Assembly: GCA_018889975.1 (NCBI GenBank)
Contig: CP076546.1
Location: forward strand, 310,001-374,000
Reading direction: 5' to 3'
Length of the DNA stretch: 64,000 nucleotides
DNA from: Bacillus sp. NP157
GTDB lineage: Bacteria > Pseudomonadota > Gammaproteobacteria > Xanthomonadales > Rhodanobacteraceae
Shown here piece by piece: positions 27,568-36,188 of this stretch. The notes beneath the pieces are model-generated. The model did not search any database. It was given only the letters and a program-made list of their open reading frames with translations, and was not told the DNA's origin. Position numbers and translations under genes: made by a program. Position 1 is the stretch's first letter, and each line of letters begins with the position of its first letter.

Positions 27568-28124
27568 CGAGGCGGTTTTGGTCGCGTGCCCTTCAAGGCG
27601 TGGCGTACCAGTACGTCGAAGCCAATTCGACCGTTTGCCGGCAACTTCCTCTGCGTAGCAAGTGGATAGGCGCTCTGCACCACAAGGAGTACGGCTCGCG
27701 ATCCGTCTCTCGGCCATCGTTTCAGATTGAAGAAGACGGCGAGGCGGATCGGAATTCCTTCATCGTCGACAATGTCGACGGTTACGAAGTTGTCGTCTTT
27801 GCCAAACGAACACCGTCGATTGGCCAGATCTCGGACAATTTTGGGAAGGTGCCGAGACAATCGATAGCGTATGGCGTCGAATTCGCGTGTTTCGCGCGCA
27901 TCGCCATAACGGCCCTGCGAGTTTTCGTCTGTGCTCGGATGGCGGGTGAAGCAGTGGAGTCCGAATCCAACATGGATGAGCACATGCTCAGGTGCGGCAG
28001 CGCCGCGTTGCGCCATCGAGTGTACAAATCTAAACGGGTGAAGGTGGTTCAGTGGGTAGGCTCGCCCCCGTGGATCAACGTACGGAAGCCACCGCATCAG
28101 GCCTGCGTTCCAATGGACGCCCAT
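27564..28124 (-). CDS. Conserved-looking hypothetical protein between two repeats
   Basis: 186 residues, not confidently recognised. The composition is globular: HPFRFVHSMAQRG near the start, several His/Cys residues (LHCFTRHPS; NRRCSFGKDDNF), and a hydrophobic strand-rich end (RAVLLVVQSAYPLA) with a basic tail. No signal peptide or membrane segment is seen. Similar proteins in Xanthomonadales may be annotated as 'stationary phase growth adaptation protein'; that name is recalled, not demonstrated. The stop codon lies in the edge of repeat copy A and copy B lies 210 bp upstream, so the gene is framed by the repeats. The ATG at 28124 has no strong ribosome site. Confidence 0.6.
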   Translation of the reverse strand: MGVHWNAGLMRWLPYVDPRGRAYPLNHLHPFRFVHSMAQRGAAAPEHVLIHVGFGLHCFTRHPSTDENSQGRYGDARETREFDAIRYRLSRHLPKIVRDLANRRCSFGKDDNFVTVDIVDDEGIPIRLAVFFNLKRWPRDGSRAVLLVVQSAYPLATQRKLPANGRIGFDVLVRHALKGTRPKPPR

Positions 28125-28334
28125 GGTCGACCATTACCTTCGGGGCGTGCGGGAAAGCGCTGCCAGGATCTGGTGCTCGTGATGCATGACATGCTCCGTG
28201 TGAGGGAGTGCCGTCTTTTCGAATGAGGTAGCACGTAAAAATCGGTGCCTGCTGAGATGTGCGTCATCCCCGGAGCACAACGGCGTAGGCCGTGCGGCAT
28301 TGCTCGCATTCAAGAAAATCGATAGTCTCGACGA
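28125..28334. other. Leader region of the repeat-framed gene
   Basis: 210 bp between the hypothetical gene and repeat copy B. Short minus-strand open frames exist but overlap in different frames and lack ribosome sites. No clear promoter is seen. Confidence 0.4.
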
Positions 28335-28454
28335 AGACGCCAAAGCCGGATGGCCACAAGCCAGCGTCGCCTGCCACCCAGTGGCTCCGCCCGGTGCGGA
28401 CGCAAGAGGTTTTCGGACTAAGAAGCCCCGCTATGCGGGGCTTCGCTTTTCTAG
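28335..28454 (+). ncRNA. Structured 86-bp repeat plus hairpin, copy B (candidate small RNA)
   Basis: Bases 28335-28420 are identical to copy A over 86 bp. The following hairpin GAAGCCCCGC-TAT-GCGGGGCTTC (28422-28444) keeps the stem of copy A while changing the loop and the two outer pairs (G:U to A:U and G:C). It ends in GCTTTTCTAG. A weak -10-like GATAGT lies just upstream (28321). Function unknown. Confidence 0.45.
28422..28450 (+). terminator. Terminator-like hairpin of repeat copy B
   Basis: A perfect 10-bp stem GAAGCCCCGC/GCGGGGCTTC with TAT loop, then GCTTTT. It also lies downstream of the convergent DMT gene but has no T-run in that direction. Confidence 0.6.
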
Positions 28455-28492
28455 GCAGGTGCATGGACGCGCATTGCACGCGTCCAGCAACA

Positions 28493-29368
28493 TCAAACGA
28501 TGTTCGTCCACCGCCACCAGTCGGTTTTCTTCTCTTCGCGCACGAAGGTGAACAGGCCCGCGCCGAGGATCAGCACGATGCCGACCAGCATCGGCCAGTC
28601 GAGGTGGTCGTGGAAGATGAGATAGCCGAACAGGATCGCCCACAGCATCTGGCTGTACTGCGTGGGCGCCACGCGCGCCGCCGGCGCGTTCTGCGTCGCC
28701 AGCATCAGCAACACGGCGCCCACCGCGGCGAAGAGGCCGTAGCCAAGCACCAGGAACCACTGATGCGCGTCCGGCCAGACGAAGTGCGGCAGCATCATGA
28801 TGAAGCCGGCGATCATCGGGCCGATCACGCCGGCACCGTACAGCGTGATGCGCTTTTCGCTGGCGCCGGCCATGCGAAGCGCGATGATCGAGAGCGCGCC
28901 GGTGATGCCGCAGATGATCGCGGCGACATGGCCTGTGCCGAGGTGGCGGAAGCCCGGGCGCAGCACCACCAGCACGCCGAGGAAACCGACCACCACGGCC
29001 GACCAGCGCCGCCAGCCCACGTGCTCGCGCAGGAAGATCACCGAGAGGATGGTGACGAAGATCGGCAAGAGGAAGATCAGGCAGAACGCCTCGGCCATCG
29101 GCAATGCGGTGAATGCCATCACCGCGGTGACGTTGCCGATGGCACCGGCCATGGCACGCAACAGCCACAGGCCCGGCAGCTTCGACACGACGATTTCGCT
29201 CCAGCGGTCGCCGGGCTTTTTCAGGAAGGGCAGGGCGGCCAGGGCCAGCACGGCGCCGAAAAACACCGCCTCGTACGCGGGCAGCGTGCCCTCCAGGGAC
29301 TTCACGAAGGCGTCGCTCCACGCGTAGGCCGCGTAGCAGGCGAAGCCGAGCATCACACCCTTGAACAT
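28493..29368 (-). CDS. DMT-superfamily (EamA) transporter
   Basis: 291 residues with ten predicted transmembrane helices arranged as two EamA repeats (about 5-135 and 145-275). Hydrophobic stretches such as IFLLPIFVTILSVIFL and YGLFAAVGAVLLMLA, and the family-like FTALPMAEAFCL, support this. Members export small metabolites such as amino acids across the inner membrane; the substrate is not evident. The protein is close in style to RhaT/YdcZ-like permeases of Xanthomonadales. It is divergent from the glutaryl-CoA dehydrogenase gene, with a 209-bp shared upstream region. Confidence 0.88.
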   Translation of the reverse strand: MFKGVMLGFACYAAYAWSDAFVKSLEGTLPAYEAVFFGAVLALAALPFLKKPGDRWSEIVVSKLPGLWLLRAMAGAIGNVTAVMAFTALPMAEAFCLIFLLPIFVTILSVIFLREHVGWRRWSAVVVGFLGVLVVLRPGFRHLGTGHVAAIICGITGALSIIALRMAGASEKRITLYGAGVIGPMIAGFIMMLPHFVWPDAHQWFLVLGYGLFAAVGAVLLMLATQNAPAARVAPTQYSQMLWAILFGYLIFHDHLDWPMLVGIVLILGAGLFTFVREEKKTDWWRWTNIV

Positions 29369-29577
29369 GGGGAGGGGTCCGGTAGGGGGTAGGCAGGGCC
29401 ATTATGTAATCGTTTACCGGCCGGCACACCCTTCGCGGGCGCATGGTGGCTGGCGCGGCGCCCAGGCGGCGTGGCCGGAACGGCGCCAGCCACCGCCGAT
29501 GCTGCGGGACGCCATGACCCCGCCACCCCGGGATCGCTACAATCGGGGGCTCATCCAACGACGAAACGACTCCCCGC

Positions 29578-30747
29578 ATGGCAACCCGTCTCGACCCGCT
29601 CGATCTCTACGATGTTCGTTCGCTGCTCACGGAAGAAGAGCGCATGGTCCAGGACGCCGTCGGCCGCTTCGTCGACGAAAAGGTGCTCCCGATCATCGGT
29701 GACTGCTTCGACCAGGGCCGTTTCCCGGCCGAGCTGGTTCCCGAGATCGCCTCGCTGGGCCTGCTGGGCGCCACGCTGCCCGAGGAATACGGCTGCGCCG
29801 GCATGAACGGTGTCAGCTACGGCCTGATCTGCCAGGAACTGGAGCGCGGCGATTCCGGCCTGCGCAGCTTCGCTTCCGTGCAGAGCTCGCTGTGCATGTA
29901 CCCGATCTTCGCCTACGGCTCCGAGGAGCAGAAGAGCGAATACCTGCCGCGGATGGCCGCGGGCGAGGTCATCGGCTGCTTCGGCCTCACCGAGCCGCAC
30001 GGCGGTTCCGACCCGGCCAACATGAAGACCGTGGCCCGCAAGGACGGTGGCGACTGGGTGATCAACGGCGCCAAGATGTGGATCACCAACGGCAACCTCG
30101 CGCACATCGCCATCGTCTGGGCGCAGACCGACGAGGGCATCCAGGGCTTCATCGTGCCGACCGATACGAAGGGCTTCGCGGCGCAGGAAGTGCACAAGAA
30201 GATGAGCCTGCGTGCCTCGGTCACCTCGGGCCTGTTCTTCGACGACGTGCGCGTGCCCGACAGCGCTCGCCTGCCGAACGTGAAGGGCCTCAAAGGCCCG
30301 CTTGGCTGCCTCAACCAGGCCCGCTACGGCATCACCTGGGGCCCGATCGGCGCCGCCCAGGCCTGCCTGAAGGAAGTGCTGGACTACACCGAGCAGCGCA
30401 TCCTGTTCGGCCGCCCGCTGGCCGCGAACCAGGCCGTGCAGCTGCGCATGGCCGACATGGCCCGCCGCATCACCACGGCCCAGCTGCTGTCGCTGCAGCT
30501 CGGCCGGCTGAAGGATGCCGGCCGCCTGCAGCCGACCCAGGTGTCGCTGGCGAAGTGGAACAACGTGCGCATGGCGCTGGACATCGCGCGCGACTGCCGC
30601 GACATCCTCGGCGGCGCCGGCATCACCACCGAGCACTCGGCGATCCGGCACGCGCTGAACCTCGAGTCGGTCATCACCTACGAAGGCACCGAGACGGTGC
30701 ACCAGCTGGTGGTGGGCCGCGAGCTCACCGGCATCAACGCGTTCTGA
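29578..30747 (+). CDS. gcdH: Glutaryl-CoA dehydrogenase
   Basis: 389 residues. Signatures are SFASVQSSLCMYPI and FGLTEPHGGSDPANM, the RYGITWGPIGAA segment typical of GcdH rather than other acyl-CoA dehydrogenases, and the catalytic Glu369 in YEGTETVHQ. It oxidises and decarboxylates glutaryl-CoA to crotonyl-CoA in lysine/tryptophan catabolism, passing electrons to ETF. TACAAT at 29538-29543 is a plausible -10, 35 bp before the ATG. The GNAT gene follows after 10 bp and may be cotranscribed. Confidence 0.92.
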   Translation: MATRLDPLDLYDVRSLLTEEERMVQDAVGRFVDEKVLPIIGDCFDQGRFPAELVPEIASLGLLGATLPEEYGCAGMNGVSYGLICQELERGDSGLRSFASVQSSLCMYPIFAYGSEEQKSEYLPRMAAGEVIGCFGLTEPHGGSDPANMKTVARKDGGDWVINGAKMWITNGNLAHIAIVWAQTDEGIQGFIVPTDTKGFAAQEVHKKMSLRASVTSGLFFDDVRVPDSARLPNVKGLKGPLGCLNQARYGITWGPIGAAQACLKEVLDYTEQRILFGRPLAANQAVQLRMADMARRITTAQLLSLQLGRLKDAGRLQPTQVSLAKWNNVRMALDIARDCRDILGGAGITTEHSAIRHALNLESVITYEGTETVHQLVVGRELTGINAF

Positions 30748-30757
30748 TCGCGGCGCC

Positions 30758-31294
30758 ATGCACGGCCCGCGCATCGAAACGGATCGGCTGATCCTGCGTC
30801 CCACCGCGCCAGACGATTTTGGCGCATGGGCCGAGTGCATGGCCGATCCGGAAGTGAATCGCTTCCTCGGCGGCCCGCAACCGCGCGCGCTGGCATGGCG
30901 CAACTTCATGACCATGGCCGGTTCGTGGAGCATGCTCGGCTTTGGCATGTTCTCGGTGATCGAGCGCGCCACCGGCCGCTGGGTCGGCCGGCTTGGACCC
31001 TGGGAGCCCGAGGGCTGGCCCGGCCATGAAATCGGCTGGGGCCTGCTGCGCGAGACCTGGGGCAAGGGCTACGCTACCGAAGGCGCCGCGGCTTCCATGG
31101 ACTGGGCCTTCGAACACCTGGGCTGGACCGAGATCATCCACTCGATCAATACGGAAAACATCGCCTCGATCCGCGTCGCCGAAAAGCTGGGCTCCACCTG
31201 GCAGGGCAAGGGCGTGCTGCCCGCACCGTTCGAAGGCGATGTCATCGACCTCTGGGGCCAGACGCGCGAGCAGTGGCTCGCCCGTCGCCGCTGA
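30758..31294 (+). CDS. GNAT-family N-acetyltransferase (RimJ/RimL-like)
   Basis: 178 residues. It opens with IETDRLILRPTAPDDFGAWAE, the usual start of the RimJ/RimL/Acetyltransf_3 subgroup, and has the acetyl-CoA loop region GWGLLRETWGKGYATEGA at about 90-107. HSINTENIASIRVAEKLG is the following conserved helix. It transfers an acetyl group to an amine; protein N-terminal Ala/Ser or a small molecule are the common substrates in this subgroup. It lies in a plus-strand cluster with gcdH upstream and a GST downstream (22 bp). Confidence 0.88.
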   Translation: MHGPRIETDRLILRPTAPDDFGAWAECMADPEVNRFLGGPQPRALAWRNFMTMAGSWSMLGFGMFSVIERATGRWVGRLGPWEPEGWPGHEIGWGLLRETWGKGYATEGAAASMDWAFEHLGWTEIIHSINTENIASIRVAEKLGSTWQGKGVLPAPFEGDVIDLWGQTREQWLARRR

Positions 31295-31316
31295 TCCAAC
31301 CACTCCGGGATTCCGC

Positions 31317-31928
31317 ATGAGCCACCTGCCTACCGTGTACGGCCTGCGCTCGTCGGGCAACTGCTACAAGCTGCAGCTGCTGCTGGACCTGCTCGGCAAG
31401 CCCTACCGCTGGATCGACACCGACAGCTCCAAAGGCGCCACGCGCACGCCCGAATTCCTCGCGCTGAACCCCAACGGCAAGGTGCCGCTGCTGGTGCTCG
31501 AGGATGGCCGGCGGCTGGCGGAATCCAACGCGATCCTTTGCTACCTCGCCGAAGGCACGGCCTTCCTGCCTGCCGATGCGTGGGATCGCGCACGCACGCT
31601 GCAGTGGCTGTTCTTCGAGCAGTACAGCCACGAGCCGTACATCGCCGTCGCCCGTTTCGTCCGTCGCTGGCTGCCGGAAGACCACGAGCGCCAGGCCGAG
31701 ATCCCGCGCCTGCACGAACGCGGCGGCCACGCACTGGACGTCATGGAAGACCACCTCGGCACCGAATCGTTCTTCAGCGGCGGTACGTTCGGCGTCGCCG
31801 ACATCGCGCTGTTCGCCTACACCCATTGTGCCGCCGATGGCGGCTTCGACCTGTCCCGTTGGCCGCGCGTCGGCGCCTGGCTGGAGCGCGTGCGCGCCCA
31901 GCCGCGCTTCTCGCCGATGGCCGCCTGA
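31317..31928 (+). CDS. Glutathione S-transferase family protein
   Basis: 203 residues. A thioredoxin-fold N-terminal domain (VYGLRSSGNCYKLQLLLDLLG; NPNGKVPLLVLEDGRRLAES with the cis-Pro and the ES glutathione-binding pair) precedes the all-helical domain (about 85-203). The ATG at 31317 is used because the domain begins there; longer in-frame readings run into the GNAT gene. It probably conjugates glutathione to electrophiles in the cytosol. The E1 gene starts 17 bp downstream. Confidence 0.9.
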   Translation: MSHLPTVYGLRSSGNCYKLQLLLDLLGKPYRWIDTDSSKGATRTPEFLALNPNGKVPLLVLEDGRRLAESNAILCYLAEGTAFLPADAWDRARTLQWLFFEQYSHEPYIAVARFVRRWLPEDHERQAEIPRLHERGGHALDVMEDHLGTESFFSGGTFGVADIALFAYTHCAADGGFDLSRWPRVGAWLERVRAQPRFSPMAA

Positions 31929-31945
31929 CCTTTCCCGAGCACACC

Positions 31946-34210
31946 ATGTCCGTCCCGTACACCATCGCTGCCCGCCACAAGGGCTTCAACCGCGCCGAGA
32001 TCGTCGACCAGAACTTCGTCGAATTCGTGCAGTTCTGGCAGGGCGACGTGGCCCTGCCGCCGCGCGACGACGAGCCGGTGCTGCCCGGCAGCACGCTGGA
32101 TGCGCGGGGCTTCCGCGAGCTGCTCGAATCGCAGCTGATCAGCCGCCACCTCGACCTGATGGCGCGCGTGCTGCGCGTGCAGAACAAGGTGTTCTACACG
32201 ATCGGATCCTCGGGCCACGAAGGCAACGCGATGGTCGCGCGTGCCACGCGGCATACCGATCCGGCGTTCCTGCACTACCGCAGCGGCGGCTTCATGGCCG
32301 AGCGCTTCCGCAAGCTGCCCGGCATGGATCCGGTGATGGATTCCGCGCTGTCGTTCGCTGCCAGCAGCGAAGACCCGGCGTCCGGTGGCCGCCACAAGGT
32401 GTGGGGCAGCAAGCCGTTATGGGTGCTTCCGCAAACCTCGACCATCGCCTCGCACCTGCCCAAGGCGCTGGGCACGGCCATCGCGATCGAGCAGGGCAAG
32501 CGCATCCGTCATGCGTTGCCGATCCCCGATGATTCCATCGCGTTGTGCTCGTTCGGCGATGCCTCGTCGAACCACGCCACGGCGCAGACGGCATTCAACG
32601 CCGCGGCTTGGACGGCGTACCAGAAGCTCCCCGCGCCCGTGCTGTTCATCTGCGAAGACAACGGCATCGGCATCTCGGTGAAGACGCCGAGCGGTTGGGT
32701 GGCGAACAACTTCGAGCGTCGCTCCAACCTCGATTACTTCTACGCCGACGGCCTCGACCTCGCCGGTGGCTACGCCGGCGTGCAGCGCGCGGTGGAGCAC
32801 TGCCGGACGACGCGCCGGCCGACCTTCCTGCACCTGAATACGACGCGGGTGATGGGCCACGCGGGTACCGACTTCGAAATCGAGTGGCGCTCGGTCGAAG
32901 AGCTGGTCGCGCTGGAGGCGACCGACCCGTTGCTGCGCAGCGCGACGATCGCGCTTTCTTCGGGCCTGTACGACCGGGAAAGCCTGCTCGGCCTGTACGA
33001 CAGCATCCGCAAGCGCTGCTTCGACGCGGCGGACGAAGCCGATCGCCGCCCCAAGATCACCACGCTGGACGAGGTGGTCCGCCCGCTGGCGCCGTACACG
33101 CCCGCTGCGGTGCAGGCCGAAGCCGCGCGCGTGGCACCGGCCGAAGAGCGCGAGCGCGTGTTCGGCGGCGCGGCGAAATTGCCCGAAGCCCAGCCGCCGC
33201 GTCACCTGGCCATCCAGATTGGCCAGGCCCTGCACGATCTGATGGCGAAGTATCCGGAAAGCCTGCTGTTCGGCGAAGACGTCGCCCAGAAGGGCGGCGT
33301 GTACACGGTGACCAAGGGCCTGCACAAAGCCTTCCGCAACACGCGCGTGTTCAACACGCTGCTCGACGAGACAATGATCCTCGGCCTCGCCCAGGGCTAC
33401 GCCAACATGGGCATGTTGCCGCTCCCCGAGATCCAGTACCTCGCGTATTTCCACAACGCGTGCGACCAGATCCGTGGTGAAGCGGCATCGTTGCAGTTCT
33501 TCTCCAATGACCAGTACCGCAACCCCATGCTGATGCGCGTAGCGTCGCTCGGCTACCAGCGCGGCTTCGGTGGTCATTTCCATAACGACAACTCGATCAC
33601 GGCGCTGCGCGACATCCCGGGCCTCGTGGTGGGTTGCCCGAGCCGCGGCGATGACGCGGCGACGATGCTGCGCACGCTCGCTGCGCTGGCGAAGGTGGAT
33701 GGCCGCGTCACCGCGTTCCTCGAGCCGATCGCCTTGTACATGACCAAGGATCTGTACGAAGCCGGCGACGGCCAGTGGCAGTTCACCTATCCCGCGCCTG
33801 GCGAAGCGATGCCGCTGGGCGAAGGCCGGGTGTACCACGAAGACGCGGATGACCTGGTCATCTTCACCTTCGGCAACGGCGTGCCGATGAGCTTGCGCGC
33901 CGCACGCCGCATCGAGGCCACGCATGGCTGGAAGGTGCGCGTGGTCGACCTGCGCTGGCTGGTGCCGTTGAACGACGGCTTCATCGCCGCGCAGGCGAAG
34001 GGTGCGAAGCGGATCCTCGTGGTCGACGAAGGCCGGAAGAGCGCCGGCGTAGGCGAGGGCGTGATCACGGCGATCGTCGAGGGCGGGCACGGTGCGGTGC
34101 CGCTACGCCGGGTCGTCGGTGTCGATACGTTTACGCCGCTGGCGGGCGCGGCCTTCCTCGTGTTGCCAGGGGACGACGATATCGTCGCGGCGGCCGGGGA
34201 GTTGGCGTAA
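31946..34210 (+). CDS. 2-oxoacid dehydrogenase E1, alpha and beta subunits fused
   Basis: 754 residues joining both thiamine-dependent E1 halves. The alpha part is about 1-390, with the TPP motif starting GDASSNHATAQTAFNAAAW at 204 and EDN at 237-239. The beta part is about 410-754, starting around HLAIQIGQALHDL, with FNTLLDETMILGLAQGYANM and the C-terminal transketolase domain. It decarboxylates a 2-oxoacid and reductively acylates an E2 lipoyl domain; branched-chain 2-oxoacids are the likeliest substrates by family. No E2 or E3 gene is adjacent. The ATG at 31946 begins the family N-terminus. Confidence 0.88.
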   Translation: MSVPYTIAARHKGFNRAEIVDQNFVEFVQFWQGDVALPPRDDEPVLPGSTLDARGFRELLESQLISRHLDLMARVLRVQNKVFYTIGSSGHEGNAMVARATRHTDPAFLHYRSGGFMAERFRKLPGMDPVMDSALSFAASSEDPASGGRHKVWGSKPLWVLPQTSTIASHLPKALGTAIAIEQGKRIRHALPIPDDSIALCSFGDASSNHATAQTAFNAAAWTAYQKLPAPVLFICEDNGIGISVKTPSGWVANNFERRSNLDYFYADGLDLAGGYAGVQRAVEHCRTTRRPTFLHLNTTRVMGHAGTDFEIEWRSVEELVALEATDPLLRSATIALSSGLYDRESLLGLYDSIRKRCFDAADEADRRPKITTLDEVVRPLAPYTPAAVQAEAARVAPAEERERVFGGAAKLPEAQPPRHLAIQIGQALHDLMAKYPESLLFGEDVAQKGGVYTVTKGLHKAFRNTRVFNTLLDETMILGLAQGYANMGMLPLPEIQYLAYFHNACDQIRGEAASLQFFSNDQYRNPMLMRVASLGYQRGFGGHFHNDNSITALRDIPGLVVGCPSRGDDAATMLRTLAALAKVDGRVTAFLEPIALYMTKDLYEAGDGQWQFTYPAPGEAMPLGEGRVYHEDADDLVIFTFGNGVPMSLRAARRIEATHGWKVRVVDLRWLVPLNDGFIAAQAKGAKRILVVDEGRKSAGVGEGVITAIVEGGHGAVPLRRVVGVDTFTPLAGAAFLVLPGDDDIVAAAGELA

Positions 34211-34217
34211 CCGCCGA

Positions 34218-35915
34218 TCAGGCCTTGGGGGCGGCCTTGGCGCGGACCAGGGTCGGACCGGCGGGGCCGGAGCAGACGACGCGGTTGCGCCCACCGAGCT
34301 TGGCGGCGTACATCGCCGCGTCGGCGCGTTCGATCAGCGACTGCACCGTGTCGGCCGGGGTGCGGATGGCGATGCCGATGGAGACCGTGAGCATTTCGCG
34401 GCCGTCACCGACGTGCACGTCCAACCGGCTTACCCGGCGACACAGGCGCGTGGCGATCTGCACCGCATGCTCGCGTTCGGCACCCTGTAGCAAGGCGACG
34501 AACTCTTCGCCACCGAAGCGGCCGAGCAGGTCGTTAGGGCGCAGTTCGTGGCGCAGGGCACTGGCCACGGCGACCAGTGCACGATCGCCGGCGGCATGGC
34601 CGTGGCGGTCGTTCAACGTCTTGAAGTGATCGAGGTCCAGGAAGAGCAGGGCGATCGGCCGGCCGTTGCCGGCTTCCAGCGTCGCCAGCGCGCCGTCGGT
34701 CCACGCGCGGCGGTTCAGCACACCGGTCAGCGAGTCGGCATCCGCGAGCTGGCGCGCCTTGTCGCGGTCGTGGCGGATCGTCAGCGCACGGTCGGACAAA
34801 CCGATCGACAACACGATGGCCTCGAACGCGCCGATGGCGATCGCGGCGTCCGGTAGCCACGGCGCATCGGCGAGCATGCCCTGCAACTGCGCGCCGCACA
34901 GCGCGGTGAGCAACAGCAGCGGGGTCCAGCCGACCAGGAAGAACCAGGCGTGGCGCGAGCCGCGCACGGCGGCGATGGCGCCGGCGACGAGCAGCAGCAC
35001 CGCGCCCAGCAGGAGCAGGGGCTGCAACAGCAGGTGCGCCGTGCTTACCAGCAGCGCCACCCCGGAGACCTGGCAGGTGGCGATCACCGGCATGCCGATA
35101 GCGAAGGCCAGCACGGGCGTGCGCAGCAGCGGCACGTAGTCGTCGACCTTACAGAAGCGCAGCATGAACAGCGCCGCGAACGACACCGACAGCGCCGTGG
35201 CGGCCGTGCCCAGCGCATCGCCCATGCCGGCGAGCATCTGCAGTTCCAGCGGATGGAAGACGTAGCCGGAGCGCAGGCCCTGGATCAGCGCATAGCAGAC
35301 CAGGTAGGCGGCGTACCAGCCGAAGGTCATGTCCCGCAGGATGATGGTGAAGCACAGCGCCATCAGCGCCATGGTCAACATCACCGAGAAGCAGGCCGTG
35401 GCGAACACCAGCCAGCTCGCGTCATCGGCGAGGAAGTTCGGCCAGCTCTCCATGCTGATGGTGACCGCACCCGGGGCCTGGTCGGTCGGCTCGAATTTCA
35501 GCAGCAGCGGCCGGGACGCGGGCACGGACTCGGGGATGGCGAAGATCAGCCGCCCGTGGCCGTGCAGCGGTGGGCCGAAGTCGTCCAGCGCGGTCGTCGA
35601 CTTTTCCGTCGGTGAGTAATACAGGGTGACCTTGCCACCGCCCGGGTTGTGGATGCTGAGCACGCGCTCGTCAGCGGACCAGGGCGGCAACTGGCGCAGG
35701 ATCACCCAGGTGCCGGCGTCGCCGGTGTGAAAGACCTGCATCCGTGAGGGGTCGAACGAGGGCAGTGGCGACGTCCAGGATTCGGCCAGCACCCGCGCCG
35801 CGTCATCGCCCGGGCGTACTTCACGGTAATTGCCGGTCAACGAGGGCGCCGCCTGCGCGACGCCCGCCAGCAAAAGCATCGCGCACAGCATCACCGCCTG
35901 CGTAAGGCGGATCAC
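34218..35915 (-). CDS. Membrane diguanylate cyclase with 7TMR-DISM sensor
   Basis: 565 residues from the GTG at 35915, which gives a clean signal peptide (MIRLTQAVMLCAMLLLAGVA, cleaved after QA). A longer GTG start at 35972 is possible but would bury it. A periplasmic 7TMR-DISM-like domain (about 30-165) precedes seven hydrophobic helices (about 170-385). The cytoplasmic GGDEF domain is about 400-550, with an intact active-site GGEEF near 468 and an allosteric I-site RPND just upstream. It makes cyclic-di-GMP from GTP in response to an external cue and is product-inhibitable. It converges on the E1 gene with 7 bp between stops. Cyclic-di-GMP could affect the pili and exopolysaccharide encoded nearby. 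Confidence 0.88.
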   Translation of the reverse strand: MIRLTQAVMLCAMLLLAGVAQAAPSLTGNYREVRPGDDAARVLAESWTSPLPSFDPSRMQVFHTGDAGTWVILRQLPPWSADERVLSIHNPGGGKVTLYYSPTEKSTTALDDFGPPLHGHGRLIFAIPESVPASRPLLLKFEPTDQAPGAVTISMESWPNFLADDASWLVFATACFSVMLTMALMALCFTIILRDMTFGWYAAYLVCYALIQGLRSGYVFHPLELQMLAGMGDALGTAATALSVSFAALFMLRFCKVDDYVPLLRTPVLAFAIGMPVIATCQVSGVALLVSTAHLLLQPLLLLGAVLLLVAGAIAAVRGSRHAWFFLVGWTPLLLLTALCGAQLQGMLADAPWLPDAAIAIGAFEAIVLSIGLSDRALTIRHDRDKARQLADADSLTGVLNRRAWTDGALATLEAGNGRPIALLFLDLDHFKTLNDRHGHAAGDRALVAVASALRHELRPNDLLGRFGGEEFVALLQGAEREHAVQIATRLCRRVSRLDVHVGDGREMLTVSIGIAIRTPADTVQSLIERADAAMYAAKLGGRNRVVCSGPAGPTLVRAKAAPKA

Positions 35916-35972
35916 CCATGCGTATTGCCCCTGCTCACCCACGGTCGAATCCCTTGCAACGCTGCGGCGCAC

Positions 35973-36188
35973 CCTACTGGCGCGCGGCCTTGGATCCGAT
36001 GCGATCTACGAAAGCCCGTCTCCCCCAAAAGCAACTCCATTGTGCCTTTGCCGGGGGAGGTCCGCCATGTTCACTTTGTGAAATCCGCCCGGCCGAAGGG
36101 CCTGGGGCGGGCGGCACCGTCCGTGGCGGCAGGCCGGCGGGGCGCTTGCCCGTGGCGAGGCCCCCGTACAGCCGCTTGCGGGGCGCCC
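35973..36188. other. Gap between diguanylate cyclase and polyphosphate kinase
   Basis: 216 bp, GC-rich, downstream of ppk and upstream of the cyclase gene. I see no gene or clear terminator; a CCCGTCTCCC tract at 36017 is the only simple-sequence feature. Confidence 0.35.

Noticed and set aside
27447-28454. Integron attC sites flanking a cassette
   Set aside because: The repeats lack the GTTRRRY core pairs and the attC inverted-site layout, and no integrase is nearby.
28264-28479. A 71-codon minus-strand frame through repeat copy B
   Set aside because: It reads through the structured repeat and hairpin, has no ribosome site, and the equivalent frame at copy A continues differently.
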